A DNA stretch of 64,000 bases from JAVVHE01 sp038238915 (GCA_038238915.1 JBBSFH010000010.1:60153-124152); one strand, 5' to 3'; shown: positions 22,771 through 31,947, counted from the stretch's first letter. The notes: generated by a model not told the origin, from the sequence alone. Numbers and translations: made by a program.

Positions 22771-25041
22771 GTGACAATCGTAAGCGCCGCCGAACCCGCC
22801 TATCTGAGCGGCCTCAACCAGCCGCAGCGCGAGGCGGTGCTCGCGACCGAAGGCCCGGTGCTGCTGCTGGCGGGTGCGGGCACCGGCAAGACGCGTGCGC
22901 TCACCGCGCGGCTGGCGCATCTCGTCGCCACGCGCCGGGCGTGGCCGTCCGAAATCCTCGCGGTCACCTTCACCAACCGCGCCGCGCGCGAGATGCGGCA
23001 CCGGGTGGGCGAGCTGATCGGCGAGGCGGTCGAGGGAATGCCGTGGCTCGGCACCTTCCACGCGATCGGAGCACGGATGCTGCGCCGCCACGCCGAGCTG
23101 GTGGGGCTGAAGCCCAATTTCACCATCCTCGATACCGACGATCAGCTTCGCCTGATGAAGCAGGTGATCGCCGAGGCCGAACTCGACGAGAAACGCTGGC
23201 CCGCGCGCGCGCTTGCCGGACTGATCGATCGCTGGAAGAACCGAGGCTGGGTGCCCGCCAAGGTTCCCGCCGCCGAGTCCCAGGCGTTCGCCGACGGCAA
23301 GGGGGTGGCGCTGTACGCGCGCTACCAGGAGCGCTTGCGCCAGCTCAACACCGCCGATTTCGGCGACCTGCTGCTGCACAACCTGACGATCCTGACCGAA
23401 CACCCCGCCATCCTCGAACAATATCAGCAGCGCTTCAAATATATGCTGGTGGACGAATATCAGGATACCAACGTCGTCCAGTATCTGTGGCTGCGGCTGC
23501 TCGCGCAGACGCGGCGCAATCTGTGCGTCGTCGGCGACGACGATCAGTCGATCTATTCGTGGCGCGGGGCCGAGGTCGCCAACATCCTGCGCTTCGATCA
23601 GGATTTCCCCGGCGCGACCGTCATCCGCCTCGAACAGAATTACCGCTCCACCCCGCACATCCTCGGCGCGGCGGGCGGCCTCATCGCCAGGAACGCCGGG
23701 CGGCTCGGCAAGCAGTTATGGACCGCGCTCGATACCGGCGAAAAAGTCGCGGTCATCGGCGTCTGGGACGGCCCCGAGGAAGCGCGCACGGTCGGCGAAA
23801 AGCTCGAAGCCCTCCAGCGTCAGGGCGCCACGCTCGACGATGCCGCCATCCTCGTGCGCGCAGGCTTCCAGACGCGCGAGTTCGAGGATCGCTTCATCGC
23901 CATCGGCCTGCCCTACAAGATCGTGGGCGGCTTTCGTTTCTACGAACGCGCGGAGATTCGAGACGCGCTGGCATACTTCCGCGTCACCGTCTCCCCCGCC
24001 GACGATCTGGCGTTCGAGCGTATCGTCAACCGACCCAAGCGGGGCTTGGGCGAAAAATCGGTCGCCAGCCTCCACCAGGTCGCCCGCGCGCGCCACACCA
24101 GCCTCGCGCAGGCCGCTGCCGATCTCGCGCAGACCGACGAATTGACGGGCGCGGCGCGGCGCTCACTCGCCGATCTCGGCCAGAACCTCGCGCGCTGGCG
24201 TTCTCAGCTCGAAACGCTCTCCCACACCGATCTGGCGCGCGTGATCCTCGAAGAATCGGGCTACATGGCAGCACTTCAGGCCGATCGTTCCGCCGAAGCC
24301 GCCGGACGCCTCGACAACATCCAGGAGCTGATCCGCGCAATGGAGGAGTACGAATCGCTCCCCGCCTTCCTCGATCACGTCGCGCTGGTGATGGATAACG
24401 ACGCGTCCGACGCCGAGCCCAAGGTGACCCTGATGACGCTCCACGCCGCCAAGGGCCTCGAATTCCCCTACGTTTTCCTGCCGGGCTGGGAAGAAGGCGT
24501 GTTCCCGTCGCAACGCAGCCTCGATGAAGGCGGCAACGCCGCGCTCGAGGAGGAACGCCGCCTCGCCTACGTCGGCCTCACGCGCGCGCGCCGCCGCGCG
24601 TGGGTGCTGCACGCGGCGAACCGTCGGGTGTATGGCCAGTGGCAATCCTCGCTCCCCAGCCGCTTCGTCGCCGAACTGCCGGGCGAACACACGCACGAGG
24701 AGGTCACCATGACCGGCGGGCCATCCCTGTGGCGCGCCCACCTCGCCAACGACGATCCCTTCGCGCACCTCGCGCGCGCGGGCACACGCGGCCCCGGTTT
24801 CCAGCGCGCCGCCGCGATGGGTGGGCGCTCGATGGACAAAGGCCCGCTGATCGACGCGCGCGCAAGTTCGGTCACGGTGGGCGCGCCCGCGCGCGGCGAC
24901 TTGCGCGTAGGTGGCCGCATCTTCCACCAGAAGTTCGGCTACGGCCGCGTGACCGGGATCGAAGGCAACAAGCTCGAAATCGATTTCGAGAGCGCAGGGG
25001 CGAAGCGGGTGCTGGACAGTTTCGTCACGCTCGCCGCCTGA
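22771..25041 (+). CDS. uvrD: ATP-dependent DNA helicase UvrD/PcrA
   Basis: Superfamily 1A 3'-5' helicase for nucleotide excision repair, mismatch repair and removal of replication blocks. 756 aa from GTG. Walker A AGAGTGKTRAL near residue 35, motif II VDEYQDTN near 230, motif III GDDDQSIYSWRGA near 257, motif IV EQNYRST, and motif VI VGLTRARR near 600. The C-terminus (HQKFGYGRVTGIEGNKLEIDF) is the Tudor-like PcrA tail. All motifs intact. Confidence 0.95.
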   Translation: MTIVSAAEPAYLSGLNQPQREAVLATEGPVLLLAGAGTGKTRALTARLAHLVATRRAWPSEILAVTFTNRAAREMRHRVGELIGEAVEGMPWLGTFHAIGARMLRRHAELVGLKPNFTILDTDDQLRLMKQVIAEAELDEKRWPARALAGLIDRWKNRGWVPAKVPAAESQAFADGKGVALYARYQERLRQLNTADFGDLLLHNLTILTEHPAILEQYQQRFKYMLVDEYQDTNVVQYLWLRLLAQTRRNLCVVGDDDQSIYSWRGAEVANILRFDQDFPGATVIRLEQNYRSTPHILGAAGGLIARNAGRLGKQLWTALDTGEKVAVIGVWDGPEEARTVGEKLEALQRQGATLDDAAILVRAGFQTREFEDRFIAIGLPYKIVGGFRFYERAEIRDALAYFRVTVSPADDLAFERIVNRPKRGLGEKSVASLHQVARARHTSLAQAAADLAQTDELTGAARRSLADLGQNLARWRSQLETLSHTDLARVILEESGYMAALQADRSAEAAGRLDNIQELIRAMEEYESLPAFLDHVALVMDNDASDAEPKVTLMTLHAAKGLEFPYVFLPGWEEGVFPSQRSLDEGGNAALEEERRLAYVGLTRARRRAWVLHAANRRVYGQWQSSLPSRFVAELPGEHTHEEVTMTGGPSLWRAHLANDDPFAHLARAGTRGPGFQRAAAMGGRSMDKGPLIDARASSVTVGAPARGDLRVGGRIFHQKFGYGRVTGIEGNKLEIDFESAGAKRVLDSFVTLAA

Positions 25042-25072
25042 ACCGCCCCACCGTCCGATCGCACACCGTCAG

Positions 25073-25097
25073 GGAAACTCTCGCCCCCTCCGCCGTT
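25073..25097 (+). promoter_or_regulatory. Possible EcfG general-stress promoter
   Basis: GGAAA, 16 bp, CGTT. The alphaproteobacterial EcfG consensus is GGAAC-N16/17-CGTT, so this has one mismatch with correct spacing. It is 43 bp before a DUF892 (YciF-like) gene; such genes are frequent general-stress targets. Confidence 0.45.
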
Positions 25098-25139
25098 GAT
25101 CCCCGGCGCGGCCTTCGCCGCCCCCATGGAGACCCCGGC

Positions 25140-25643
25140 ATGAGCGCCCACGATAGCCTGAAGGAAATCTACCTCGACGAGATGAAGGATCTCTGGTCCG
25201 CGAACGACCAGATGCGCCGCGCCTTGGACGCGATCACTCCCAAGGCGCACGACGCCAAGCTGAAGGCGATGCTGGAGAAATCCAAGACCGGCGTCGTCAA
25301 GCATACCGATATGCTCAAGCAGTTGATCGCTAGGCACGACACCGACGTGAAGAAAGACCATTGCAAGGGCATGGAAGGCCTCGTCGCCGAGGCGCGCAAG
25401 CACGTCCTCGACGAAGCGCCGCGTAAGCCCGAACTGCGCGATGTCGTCCTGATCGCGCAATATCAGCGGATGACGCACTACGGCATCGCGGGCTTCGGAA
25501 CCGCAGCCGCCTACGCGCGCGCGCTCGGGCTGGAAGACGACAACAAGATGCTCGAGCAGGCGACCCAGGAAATCTACGGCGGCGATGAATACGCCACGCG
25601 GCTTGCCGAGCTATCCGTCAATCTGAAGGCCGAGCACGCCTAG
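25140..25643 (+). CDS. Ferritin-like DUF892 protein (YciE/YciF type)
   Basis: 167 aa. Opens with SLKEIYLDEMKDLWSANDQM, the typical start of the DUF892 ferritin-like four-helix bundle, with Glu/His residues spaced along the helices (DEMKDL, KHTDMLKQL, YQRMTHYGIAGFGTA). Members are induced by stress and may bind a metal pair; enzymatic role unproven. GGAG lies 8 bp before the ATG. A possible EcfG promoter precedes it; a palindrome at 25685 follows. Confidence 0.9.
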   Translation: MSAHDSLKEIYLDEMKDLWSANDQMRRALDAITPKAHDAKLKAMLEKSKTGVVKHTDMLKQLIARHDTDVKKDHCKGMEGLVAEARKHVLDEAPRKPELRDVVLIAQYQRMTHYGIAGFGTAAAYARALGLEDDNKMLEQATQEIYGGDEYATRLAELSVNLKAEHA

Positions 25644-25684
25644 CATCTGGGGCGACGCCCCGAGGATACACTCCGCGCTCCGTT

Positions 25685-25711
25685 CACCTCCCCCGCGCGG
25701 CGGGGGAGGTG
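25685..25711. terminator. GC-rich palindrome after DUF892 gene
   Basis: CACCTCCCCCG, CGCG loop region, CGGGGGAGGTG: an 11-bp perfect stem. It lies between two converging genes, so it may serve as a bidirectional stop although it lacks a T run. Its sequence is the same type as the inner hairpins of the element in bchB. Confidence 0.55.
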
Positions 25712-25764
25712 ACGAGCCGAGCGAGCGTCAACAACAGCTTAACGACGCCGCCCCAGGTACCACA

Positions 25765-25842
25765 CTAAATCACGTGGAACAGATACAGCAGAATGATGAT
25801 CGGGATCGGGATTCCCAGAAGCCAAAGCAGACCGCCCTTCAT
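25765..25842 (-). CDS. 25-residue membrane peptide
   Basis: A complete short gene: ATG at 25842 with AAGGA upstream, reading MKGGLLWLLGIPIPIIILLYL plus FHVI to a TAG. It is one hydrophobic helix with a Pro-Ile-Pro-Ile motif. I believe near-identical peptides occur in other sphingomonads, but cannot verify that here. It could be part of a transporter, an oxidase or a stress-induced peptide; nothing in the sequence decides. Confidence 0.6.
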   Translation of the reverse strand: MKGGLLWLLGIPIPIIILLYLFHVI

Positions 25843-25946
25843 CGTTTGATGTCCTTCGTAACGGGGATGACATCGGCAAAACGGGCAGCGGACGCGGCGG
25901 TTCCGCGTCGCTTGCCAAGCGCGTAACCGCCCCGCAAACAGGCGCA

Positions 25947-27209
25947 ATGCATACGCGCCTCACCTTCTACATCGCGCTCGCGCTCGTGCTCGGCATCGTC
26001 GCCGGGCTGGCGATCAATCTCGGGCTCGATCCGGCCACGCAGAAGCTGGTCGCCGCCGATCTCGGCATCGTCACCGCGCTGTTCCTGCGACTGATCAAGA
26101 TGATCATCGCGCCGCTGGTGTTCGCCACGCTGGTCGCGGGCATCGCGCACATGGGCGATACCGCCGCACTCGGGCGGATCGGCGTGCGCACGCTGCTGTG
26201 GTTCCTCGGCGCGAGCCTCGTCAGCCTGACGCTGGGGCTGGCGCTGGTCCACCTGTTCGATCCGGCGGGCGCACTCCGCCTGCCGATGCCCCCCTCCGAC
26301 ACGGTGACCGGGCTGGCCAAGGCGCATTTCGATCTGAAGGAGTTCGTCACCCACCTCGTCCCATCGTCGATCCTCGATTCGATGGCGAAGAACGAGGTGC
26401 TGCCCATCGTCGTCTTCGCCTGCTTCTTCGGCGTCGCGGTGGCGGGATTGGGCGAGCGCGCCGCGCCGATCGCTCGCGCGCTCGATGCGCTGATGCAGGT
26501 GATGCTGCGCATCACCGGCTATGTGATGCGCGTCGCCCCCTTCGCGGTGTTCTCGGCGATGGCGGCGGCGGTGGCGACCGAAGGCGCGGGAATATTGCTT
26601 ACTTTCGGGCGCTTCCTCGGCTCCTTCTACGTGGGCCTGTTCATCTTGTGGGCGATCCTGCTCGGCATCGGACGGCTGGTCGTCGGCCCGCAGATCGCGC
26701 GACTTCCGCGCTTCATCCAGCAGCCGTTCCTGATCGCGTTCAGCACCGCCACCAGCGAAGCCGCCTTCCCCCGGCTGCTCGAACAACTCGAGCGCTTCGG
26801 CGTGCCCCCGCGCATCGCGGGCTTCGTGCTGCCGCTGGGCTACAGCTTCAATCTCGATGGCTCGATGATGTACACCACCTACGCCTCGCTGTTCCTCGCG
26901 CAGGTCTACGGCGTGCATCTGAGCATCGGCCAGCAGATCACGATGCTGCTGATCCTGCTGATCTCGTCCAAGGGCATCGCCTCGGTTCCGCGCGCCAGCC
27001 TCGTGGTGATCGCGGCAACCATCGGCCAGTTCGGCATCCCCGAGAGCGGTCTGCTGCTGATCCTGGGCATCGATACGCTGCTCGATATGGGCCGCACCGC
27101 GACCAACGTGGTGGGCAATGCAGTCGCTACCAGCGTGATCGCGCGCTGGGAGGGACTACTCGGCCCGCCCGGCAATCCCGACGGAGATGCGCCGCCTGCG
27201 GTGGGGTAA
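25947..27209 (+). CDS. Dicarboxylate/amino acid:cation symporter (DAACS family)
   Basis: 420 aa, 8 membrane helices plus two re-entrant loops. Signature sequences are FLPxGY-like VLPLGYSFNLDGSMMY, the serine-rich hairpin SSKGIASVPRAS, and the substrate-site motif DMGRTATNVVGNAVATSV. Takes up C4-dicarboxylates or acidic amino acids with Na+ or H+ (DctA/GltP type); which substrate cannot be told. Divergent from the 25-residue peptide gene. Confidence 0.93.
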   Translation: MHTRLTFYIALALVLGIVAGLAINLGLDPATQKLVAADLGIVTALFLRLIKMIIAPLVFATLVAGIAHMGDTAALGRIGVRTLLWFLGASLVSLTLGLALVHLFDPAGALRLPMPPSDTVTGLAKAHFDLKEFVTHLVPSSILDSMAKNEVLPIVVFACFFGVAVAGLGERAAPIARALDALMQVMLRITGYVMRVAPFAVFSAMAAAVATEGAGILLTFGRFLGSFYVGLFILWAILLGIGRLVVGPQIARLPRFIQQPFLIAFSTATSEAAFPRLLEQLERFGVPPRIAGFVLPLGYSFNLDGSMMYTTYASLFLAQVYGVHLSIGQQITMLLILLISSKGIASVPRASLVVIAATIGQFGIPESGLLLILGIDTLLDMGRTATNVVGNAVATSVIARWEGLLGPPGNPDGDAPPAVG

Positions 27210-27291
27210 CGGAAAGCCGGCGTCGGCAGGCTTTACACTCTCGCCCCCGCGCCGGGCGCCGCCTGACGCAATTCCGGCATCTGCGGTCCGA

Positions 27292-27307
27292 TGGCACGCA
27301 ACTTGCT
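27292..27307 (+). promoter_or_regulatory. Consensus sigma-54 promoter
   Basis: TGGCACGCAACTTGCT is an exact match to the sigma-54 consensus TGGCACG-N4-TTGCW. It lies 59 bp upstream of the GTG at 27366, which begins a PEP-CTERM-like protein. It supports regulation of that gene by RpoN with an enhancer-binding protein, and shows the ATG at 27291 is not the start. Confidence 0.8.
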
Positions 27308-27365
27308 CCGCAAACGGGTGAAGCGCCGCCACCGCGCGCCGTTACTACTGCAAGGAGGGTTCAGC

Positions 27366-28064
27366 GTGCGCATTCCGCTCATATCGATCGCGCTGATCGC
27401 GGCCCCGGCTGTGCACGCGGGCGTCATCCCGTTTTCCGCGCGCACCGCGTTCGAGCGCGCCGCCGGGCCAACCGTTCACGAAGACTTCCACCGCTGCGTG
27501 CGGCACACGACCGCGTTCACCGGGCCGCTCGAACGCGGCAACGCCAATGCCGCGTGCAGCGCCGAAGCGATCGTGCCCGGACTGCAACTGAGCGACGATG
27601 GCGGACCCGGCAGCCGCGCGCTCTACCTCGCCGCGCCGCATTACGCGGGGAACCGCGAGTTCTCGGTCGGCCAGAACGGCGCGGCGAGCGACGCGCTCGA
27701 TCTCGCGTTCACCACGCCCACACGCGCGGCGGGGTTCGATCTGTTCCAGAACTTCGGCGGCGGCGCGCAGCTCGGCCATGCGGCGGCGTTCGACGTCGGG
27801 GTCTGGTCGGGCGATACGCTGCTCGGCCAGTACATCGTCGAAGTGCCGAGCGCGCGCGGAGCCTTTTTCGGCGTGATCGCTCCCGATGCCCCCATCACCC
27901 GGATCGCGGTCAATAATCCGCAGGCCTATGATCTGGTCGGCAACATCACCCTCGCGGGTTCGGTCCCGCGCTTCGCGGCGCTTGCAGCTCCCGCTACCGA
28001 GCCTGGCGAGTTCGCGCTGCTCGCACTCGGCGCGGGCGTGATTGCGGTGGCCAGACGCCGCTGA
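27366..28064 (+). CDS. PEP-CTERM-like exported protein
   Basis: 232 aa from a GTG preceded by AAGGAGG. Signal peptide (VRIPLISIALIAAPAVHAG), a secreted domain with two cysteines (HRCVRH and NAACSAE), a jelly-roll-like beta pattern, and a C-terminal sorting signal ATEPGEFALLALGAGVIAVARRR. The motif reads TEP instead of the usual PEP but keeps the hydrophobic helix and arginine cluster. A perfect sigma-54 promoter precedes it. Confidence 0.82.
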   Translation: MRIPLISIALIAAPAVHAGVIPFSARTAFERAAGPTVHEDFHRCVRHTTAFTGPLERGNANAACSAEAIVPGLQLSDDGGPGSRALYLAAPHYAGNREFSVGQNGAASDALDLAFTTPTRAAGFDLFQNFGGGAQLGHAAAFDVGVWSGDTLLGQYIVEVPSARGAFFGVIAPDAPITRIAVNNPQAYDLVGNITLAGSVPRFAALAAPATEPGEFALLALGAGVIAVARRR

Positions 28065-28138
28065 TCATTCCGGGCTTTGGCGCCGTCGCGTCCCGCGCTA
28101 GGAACAGCCACACAACACCAAGACTCCCGGGAGAGACC

Positions 28139-30175
28139 ATGACCATGACCCGCCGTACTGCCCGCGCCGCGCTCGCGCTCGGCACGATCCTGACGCTCGC
28201 CGCCGCCGCCCCTGCGGGCAAGCCGCAGCTGGGTGCCTACGGTTTCGACACGGCGGGCATGAACCGTTCGGTGCAGCCTGGGCAGGATTTCTACGGCTAC
28301 GCCAACGGCAGCTGGGACAAGACCACCGTGATCCCCGCCGATCGCGCCACCTACGGCATGTTCACCGCGCTCGACGATCTGTCGAAAACACGCACACGAT
28401 CGATTCTCGAAGGCACCGCCCCCAAGCTCGCGCCCGGCACCCCCGGCCGCAAGGCTGGCGATTATTATCACGCCTTCATGGACGAGGCCGCGATCGAGGC
28501 GCGCGGTGCCGCGCCGCTCCAGGCCGAGATGGCCGAGATCGCCGCGATCAAGGATGCCGCCGGTCTCGCCCGGGTGATGGGCGCGCTCACGCGCACCGGC
28601 GTGCAGACCCCGTTCGCGTTCGGCGTGACGCTCGATTCCAAAAACCCGGACGCGTACATCCCCGGGCTGGAGCAGGGTGGCCTGGGTCTCCCCGACCGCG
28701 ATTATTACCTCAAGGACGATGCTGCGCTCGTCACCGTGCGCGAGCAATATACGCCGCACATCGCCAGGATGCTGCAACTCGCGGGCTATCCCGACGCCCA
28801 GGGTAATGCGCGCCGCATCCTCGACCTCGAAAATGCGATCGCGAAGGTCCACTGGACGCGCGTCGAAAGCCGCCAGGCGGACAAGACCTACAACAAGCTC
28901 ACCTTCGCCGAACTCCCCGCGCGCGCGCCGGGGTTCGACTGGGCGGCGTTCGCGCAAGGTGCCAATCTGGGCGGTACGGGCGATCTCCTCGTCGCGCAGC
29001 CGAGCGCGATCGCGGGCGAGGCGAAGATCGTCGCCGCCGCGCCCCTGGACACGATGAAGGCCTATCTCGCCTACAAGCTCGCCACCGCGCGCGCGGACGT
29101 GCTGCCGAAGGCGTTCGTCGACGAGAATTTCGCCTTCAGCGGCCATGTGCTGAGCGGCACCCCCGAGCTGAAGGCGCGCTGGAAGCGCGGTGTCGAGCAG
29201 AGCTCGGCTGCACTCGGCGAGGCGGTAGGGCAAATCTACGTCGCGCGCTATTTTCCGCCCGCCGCCAAGGCGTCGGCTGACGATCTTGTGCGCAACATCC
29301 TCGCGGCGATGAACGCGCGCCTTCAGACCATCCCGTGGATGGCATCCCAAACGCGCGCAAAGGCCGTGATCAAGCTCGCCGCCTTCCGCCCCAAGATCGG
29401 CTATCCCGACAAGTGGCGCGACTATACCCGCCTCGATGTCCGCGCCGACGACGCTTACGGCAACGACGCGCGCGCGACCGCCTTCGATTGGGACCGGCAG
29501 GTGCGCCGCATCCGCGACAAGACCGATCGCGGCGAATGGTTCATGACGCCGATGACGATCAACGCCTACGCCAACCCAACCTGGAACGAGATCGTCTTCC
29601 CCGCAGCCATCCTCCAACCCCCCTTCTTCGATCCCAATGCCGACGCGGCGGTGAATTATGGCGCGATCGGCGTGGTGATCGGCCACGAGATCAGCCACCA
29701 TTTCGACGATCAGGGCCGCAAATACGATCCCACCGGCCGCCTCGCCGACTGGTGGACGCAAGGCGATATCGATCGCTTCGCCAAGCTGACCGATCGGCTC
29801 GCAGCGCAATATGATCGCTACGAGCCGCTCACTGGCGTCCACGTCAACGGCAAGCTCACGCTTGGCGAGAACATCGCCGATGTCGTCGGCCTGCAGGTTG
29901 CGCACGATGCGTATCTGCGCTCGCTCCATGGGCACCCCGCCCCGGTAATCGGCGGGCTGACCGGCGACCAGCGCTTCTATCTCGGCTTCGCACAGGTGTG
30001 GCGCACCAAATACCGCGAGGCGGCACTGCGAAGGCAGCTGCTCTCCAACGAACATTCGCCCGGCATGCAGCGCGCGGACGCGGTGCGGAACCTCGATCCG
30101 TGGTACGCCGCGTTCCGCGCGAAGCCAGGCGAGGCGCTGTATCTCGCCCCAGCGGAGCGCGTGAAAATCTGGTAA
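28139..30175 (+). CDS. M13 family zinc metallopeptidase (neprilysin/PepO type)
   Basis: 678 aa, exported (signal peptide MTRRTARAALALGTILTLAAAAPA). Peptidase_M13_N at roughly 50-430 and the catalytic domain after about 480. Zinc site VIGHEISHHFDDQG gives HExxH near residue 515 and the third ligand glutamate is in LGENIADVVG near 577; the C-terminal NLDPWYAAFRAKPG is typical. Degrades periplasmic peptides. The tandem ATGs at 28139 and 28145 are both possible starts. Confidence 0.95.
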   Translation: MTMTRRTARAALALGTILTLAAAAPAGKPQLGAYGFDTAGMNRSVQPGQDFYGYANGSWDKTTVIPADRATYGMFTALDDLSKTRTRSILEGTAPKLAPGTPGRKAGDYYHAFMDEAAIEARGAAPLQAEMAEIAAIKDAAGLARVMGALTRTGVQTPFAFGVTLDSKNPDAYIPGLEQGGLGLPDRDYYLKDDAALVTVREQYTPHIARMLQLAGYPDAQGNARRILDLENAIAKVHWTRVESRQADKTYNKLTFAELPARAPGFDWAAFAQGANLGGTGDLLVAQPSAIAGEAKIVAAAPLDTMKAYLAYKLATARADVLPKAFVDENFAFSGHVLSGTPELKARWKRGVEQSSAALGEAVGQIYVARYFPPAAKASADDLVRNILAAMNARLQTIPWMASQTRAKAVIKLAAFRPKIGYPDKWRDYTRLDVRADDAYGNDARATAFDWDRQVRRIRDKTDRGEWFMTPMTINAYANPTWNEIVFPAAILQPPFFDPNADAAVNYGAIGVVIGHEISHHFDDQGRKYDPTGRLADWWTQGDIDRFAKLTDRLAAQYDRYEPLTGVHVNGKLTLGENIADVVGLQVAHDAYLRSLHGHPAPVIGGLTGDQRFYLGFAQVWRTKYREAALRRQLLSNEHSPGMQRADAVRNLDPWYAAFRAKPGEALYLAPAERVKIW

Positions 30176-30228
30176 AGGCTAGCGCCGCGCACGGTGATCG
30201 TCTCCGCGCGTCGGAGAGGAGAGCGACG

Positions 30229-30579
30229 ATGACCTATGTTTCGGGTTTCGTGATCGCCGTGCCGGAAGGCAACAAGCAGGCCTACCACGATTTTTCGATG
30301 AAGATGGCGGCAATCTTCCGGGACTTCGGTGCAGTGCGCACGGTCGAATGCTGGGGCGAGGATGTCCCCGACGGCACGGTCACCGATTTCCGCCGCGCGG
30401 TTGCGGCCGAGGCGGGCGAGGCGATCGTGTTCGCGTGGATCGAATGGCCTGACAAGGCGACGTCCGATGCGGCGTTCGCCAAGATGAGGGCAGATCCCGG
30501 GCCCGCAGAAGCCCCGTTCGATGGCAAGCGCATGATCTGGGGCGGTTTCACACCGCTGCTGGATACTGCGCGAGCCTGA
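30229..30579 (+). CDS. DUF1428 family protein
   Basis: 116 aa. MTYVSGFVIAVPEGNKQAYHDFS, VECWGEDVPDGTVTDFRRAV and DGKRMIWGGFTPLLD match the DUF1428 family (YbaA-like ferredoxin-like fold, function unknown). GGAGAGGAGAG precedes the ATG. Stands alone between the M13 peptidase and the convergent moaE. Confidence 0.9.
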   Translation: MTYVSGFVIAVPEGNKQAYHDFSMKMAAIFRDFGAVRTVECWGEDVPDGTVTDFRRAVAAEAGEAIVFAWIEWPDKATSDAAFAKMRADPGPAEAPFDGKRMIWGGFTPLLDTARA

Positions 30580-30584
30580 CCTCG

Positions 30585-31025
30585 CTACCAGCGCCCCGCC
30601 GCCGCCTCGTCCTCATCACGCGCCTCGACCCAGCGACTCCCCCACACGCCCTCCTCGCGCTTCCAGAACGGCGCGCGCGTCTTTAGCCAATCCATCAGAT
30701 ACGCCACCGCGTCGAGCGCGGCGGCACGGTGGCCGCTCGCCGCCGCCACCAGCACGATGCGCTCGCCGGGCCTCAGCCGGCCCACCCGGTGCACGATCGT
30801 GATCGCGGTCAGCGGCCAGCGCGCGTCCGCCTGTTCGGCGATGGCATGTAGGGCGGCCTCCGTCATGCCGGGATAATGTTCGAGGCTGAGCGCGCTCAGC
30901 CCGTCGCCGCCGCGCACGATGCCCACGAAGCTGGCGACCGCGCCCACTCCGGGCACATCGCCGGGCAGCGCGGCCAGTTCGGCCCCGATATCGAAATCCG
31001 CCTCCTGCACAGCAATCCGGATCAT
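30585..31025 (-). CDS. moaE: Molybdopterin synthase catalytic subunit
   Basis: 146 aa. MoaE, with the thiocarboxylated MoaD, converts precursor Z (cPMP) to molybdopterin. GDVPGVGAVASFVGIVRGG, LSLEHYPGMTEAAL, and HRVGRLRPGERIVLVAAASGHR are family landmarks, and the active-site lysine is in WLKTRAPFWKRE. Start overlaps the moaD stop (ATGA). Last gene of the pgsA-moaD-moaE run. Confidence 0.95.
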   Translation of the reverse strand: MIRIAVQEADFDIGAELAALPGDVPGVGAVASFVGIVRGGDGLSALSLEHYPGMTEAALHAIAEQADARWPLTAITIVHRVGRLRPGERIVLVAAASGHRAAALDAVAYLMDWLKTRAPFWKREEGVWGSRWVEARDEDEAAAGRW

Positions 31026-31273
31026 CCGCCCGTCACCGGCGGAAAGATCGCCACCTCGTCGCCCGGCCGCACGACCCACTCCTCCCCGCGCATCTCCTGA
31101 TTGACCGCAAAGCGCAGCCGCGCGCGGTCGTGCAGCGCGGCCGCATACGCCCCGCCACGCTCGCCCAGTGCATCGAGCAGGGCGGCAAGGTGGACGGGTT
31201 CGGCGAGCGGATACTCCTCGCCATCGTGGCCAAGCTGTTCGCGCACCCAGGCGAAGTAGAGCAGGTGGATCAT
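31022..31273 (-). CDS. moaD: Molybdopterin synthase sulfur carrier subunit
   Basis: 83 aa ubiquitin-like sulfur carrier; the C-terminal Gly-Gly (PPVTGG) that becomes the thiocarboxylate is present. Start overlaps the pgsA stop (ATGA) and stop overlaps the moaE start, so the three genes are translationally coupled. Confidence 0.94.
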   Translation of the reverse strand: MIHLLYFAWVREQLGHDGEEYPLAEPVHLAALLDALGERGGAYAAALHDRARLRFAVNQEMRGEEWVVRPGDEVAIFPPVTGG

Positions 31274-31869
31274 CGCGGCGGCTCCATGTGGCGCAGACCC
31301 GCACGCAGATAGGACCAAGCGGTGATCCAGGCGAGCAGGGCGGAGAAGGCCAGGATTGCGCCACCCGCCTGCGCAACGTAGAAAATCGCCGTGCGATCGA
31401 GCGACGGCGCGAGCACCGGTGCCGCCAGCAGCAACCCGATCGCGATCAACTGCAACGCGGTCTTCCACTTCGCCAGCGGCGAGACATGCAGCACCACATT
31501 CCTCGGCCCCAGATACTCGCGAAGCCCCGCCACCAGGATCTCGCGCGTGAGAATGAGGATCACCGGCCAGGTGCCGGGCGCGGGCAGCGCCGCGCCGCCG
31601 TCGCCATGCTCGGCGCGGACCGCCCGCGCGCCGAGCATCGCGATCAGCACGGCGGCCACGATCAGCTTGTCCGCGATCGGATCGAGGAACCGCCCGAAAT
31701 CGCTCGTCTGGTTCCAGCGCCGTGCCAGCCAGCCATCGAGCCAATCGGTCAGCGCGGCGACAATAAAGAGCGCGAACGCCGCGTCCCAGCGGCTCCACAG
31801 GATTAGCGCGGCGATCGGAACCGCAGCGATCGTGCGCGCCATGGTCAGGAGATTGGGGATGTTCCACAT
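31270..31869 (-). CDS. pgsA: CDP-diacylglycerol--glycerol-3-phosphate 3-phosphatidyltransferase
   Basis: Membrane enzyme of phosphatidylglycerol synthesis, 199 aa. The CDP-alcohol phosphotransferase motif DG-x2-AR-x8-G-x3-D-x3-D is complete in LDGWLARRWNQTSDFGRFLD followed by PIADK (residues about 45-69). Starts MWNIPNLLTMARTI, as usual for PgsA. Heads an operon with moaD and moaE, an arrangement I associate with sphingomonads. Confidence 0.95.
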   Translation of the reverse strand: MWNIPNLLTMARTIAAVPIAALILWSRWDAAFALFIVAALTDWLDGWLARRWNQTSDFGRFLDPIADKLIVAAVLIAMLGARAVRAEHGDGGAALPAPGTWPVILILTREILVAGLREYLGPRNVVLHVSPLAKWKTALQLIAIGLLLAAPVLAPSLDRTAIFYVAQAGGAILAFSALLAWITAWSYLRAGLRHMEPPR

Positions 31870-31947
31870 GGCCGCTCCAGCCTTGGCCCGCCCCCGCGCG
31901 TGCGGCAAGGGTAGCGCGCAGCCGGTAGTGGCGCACACATGCCCACC

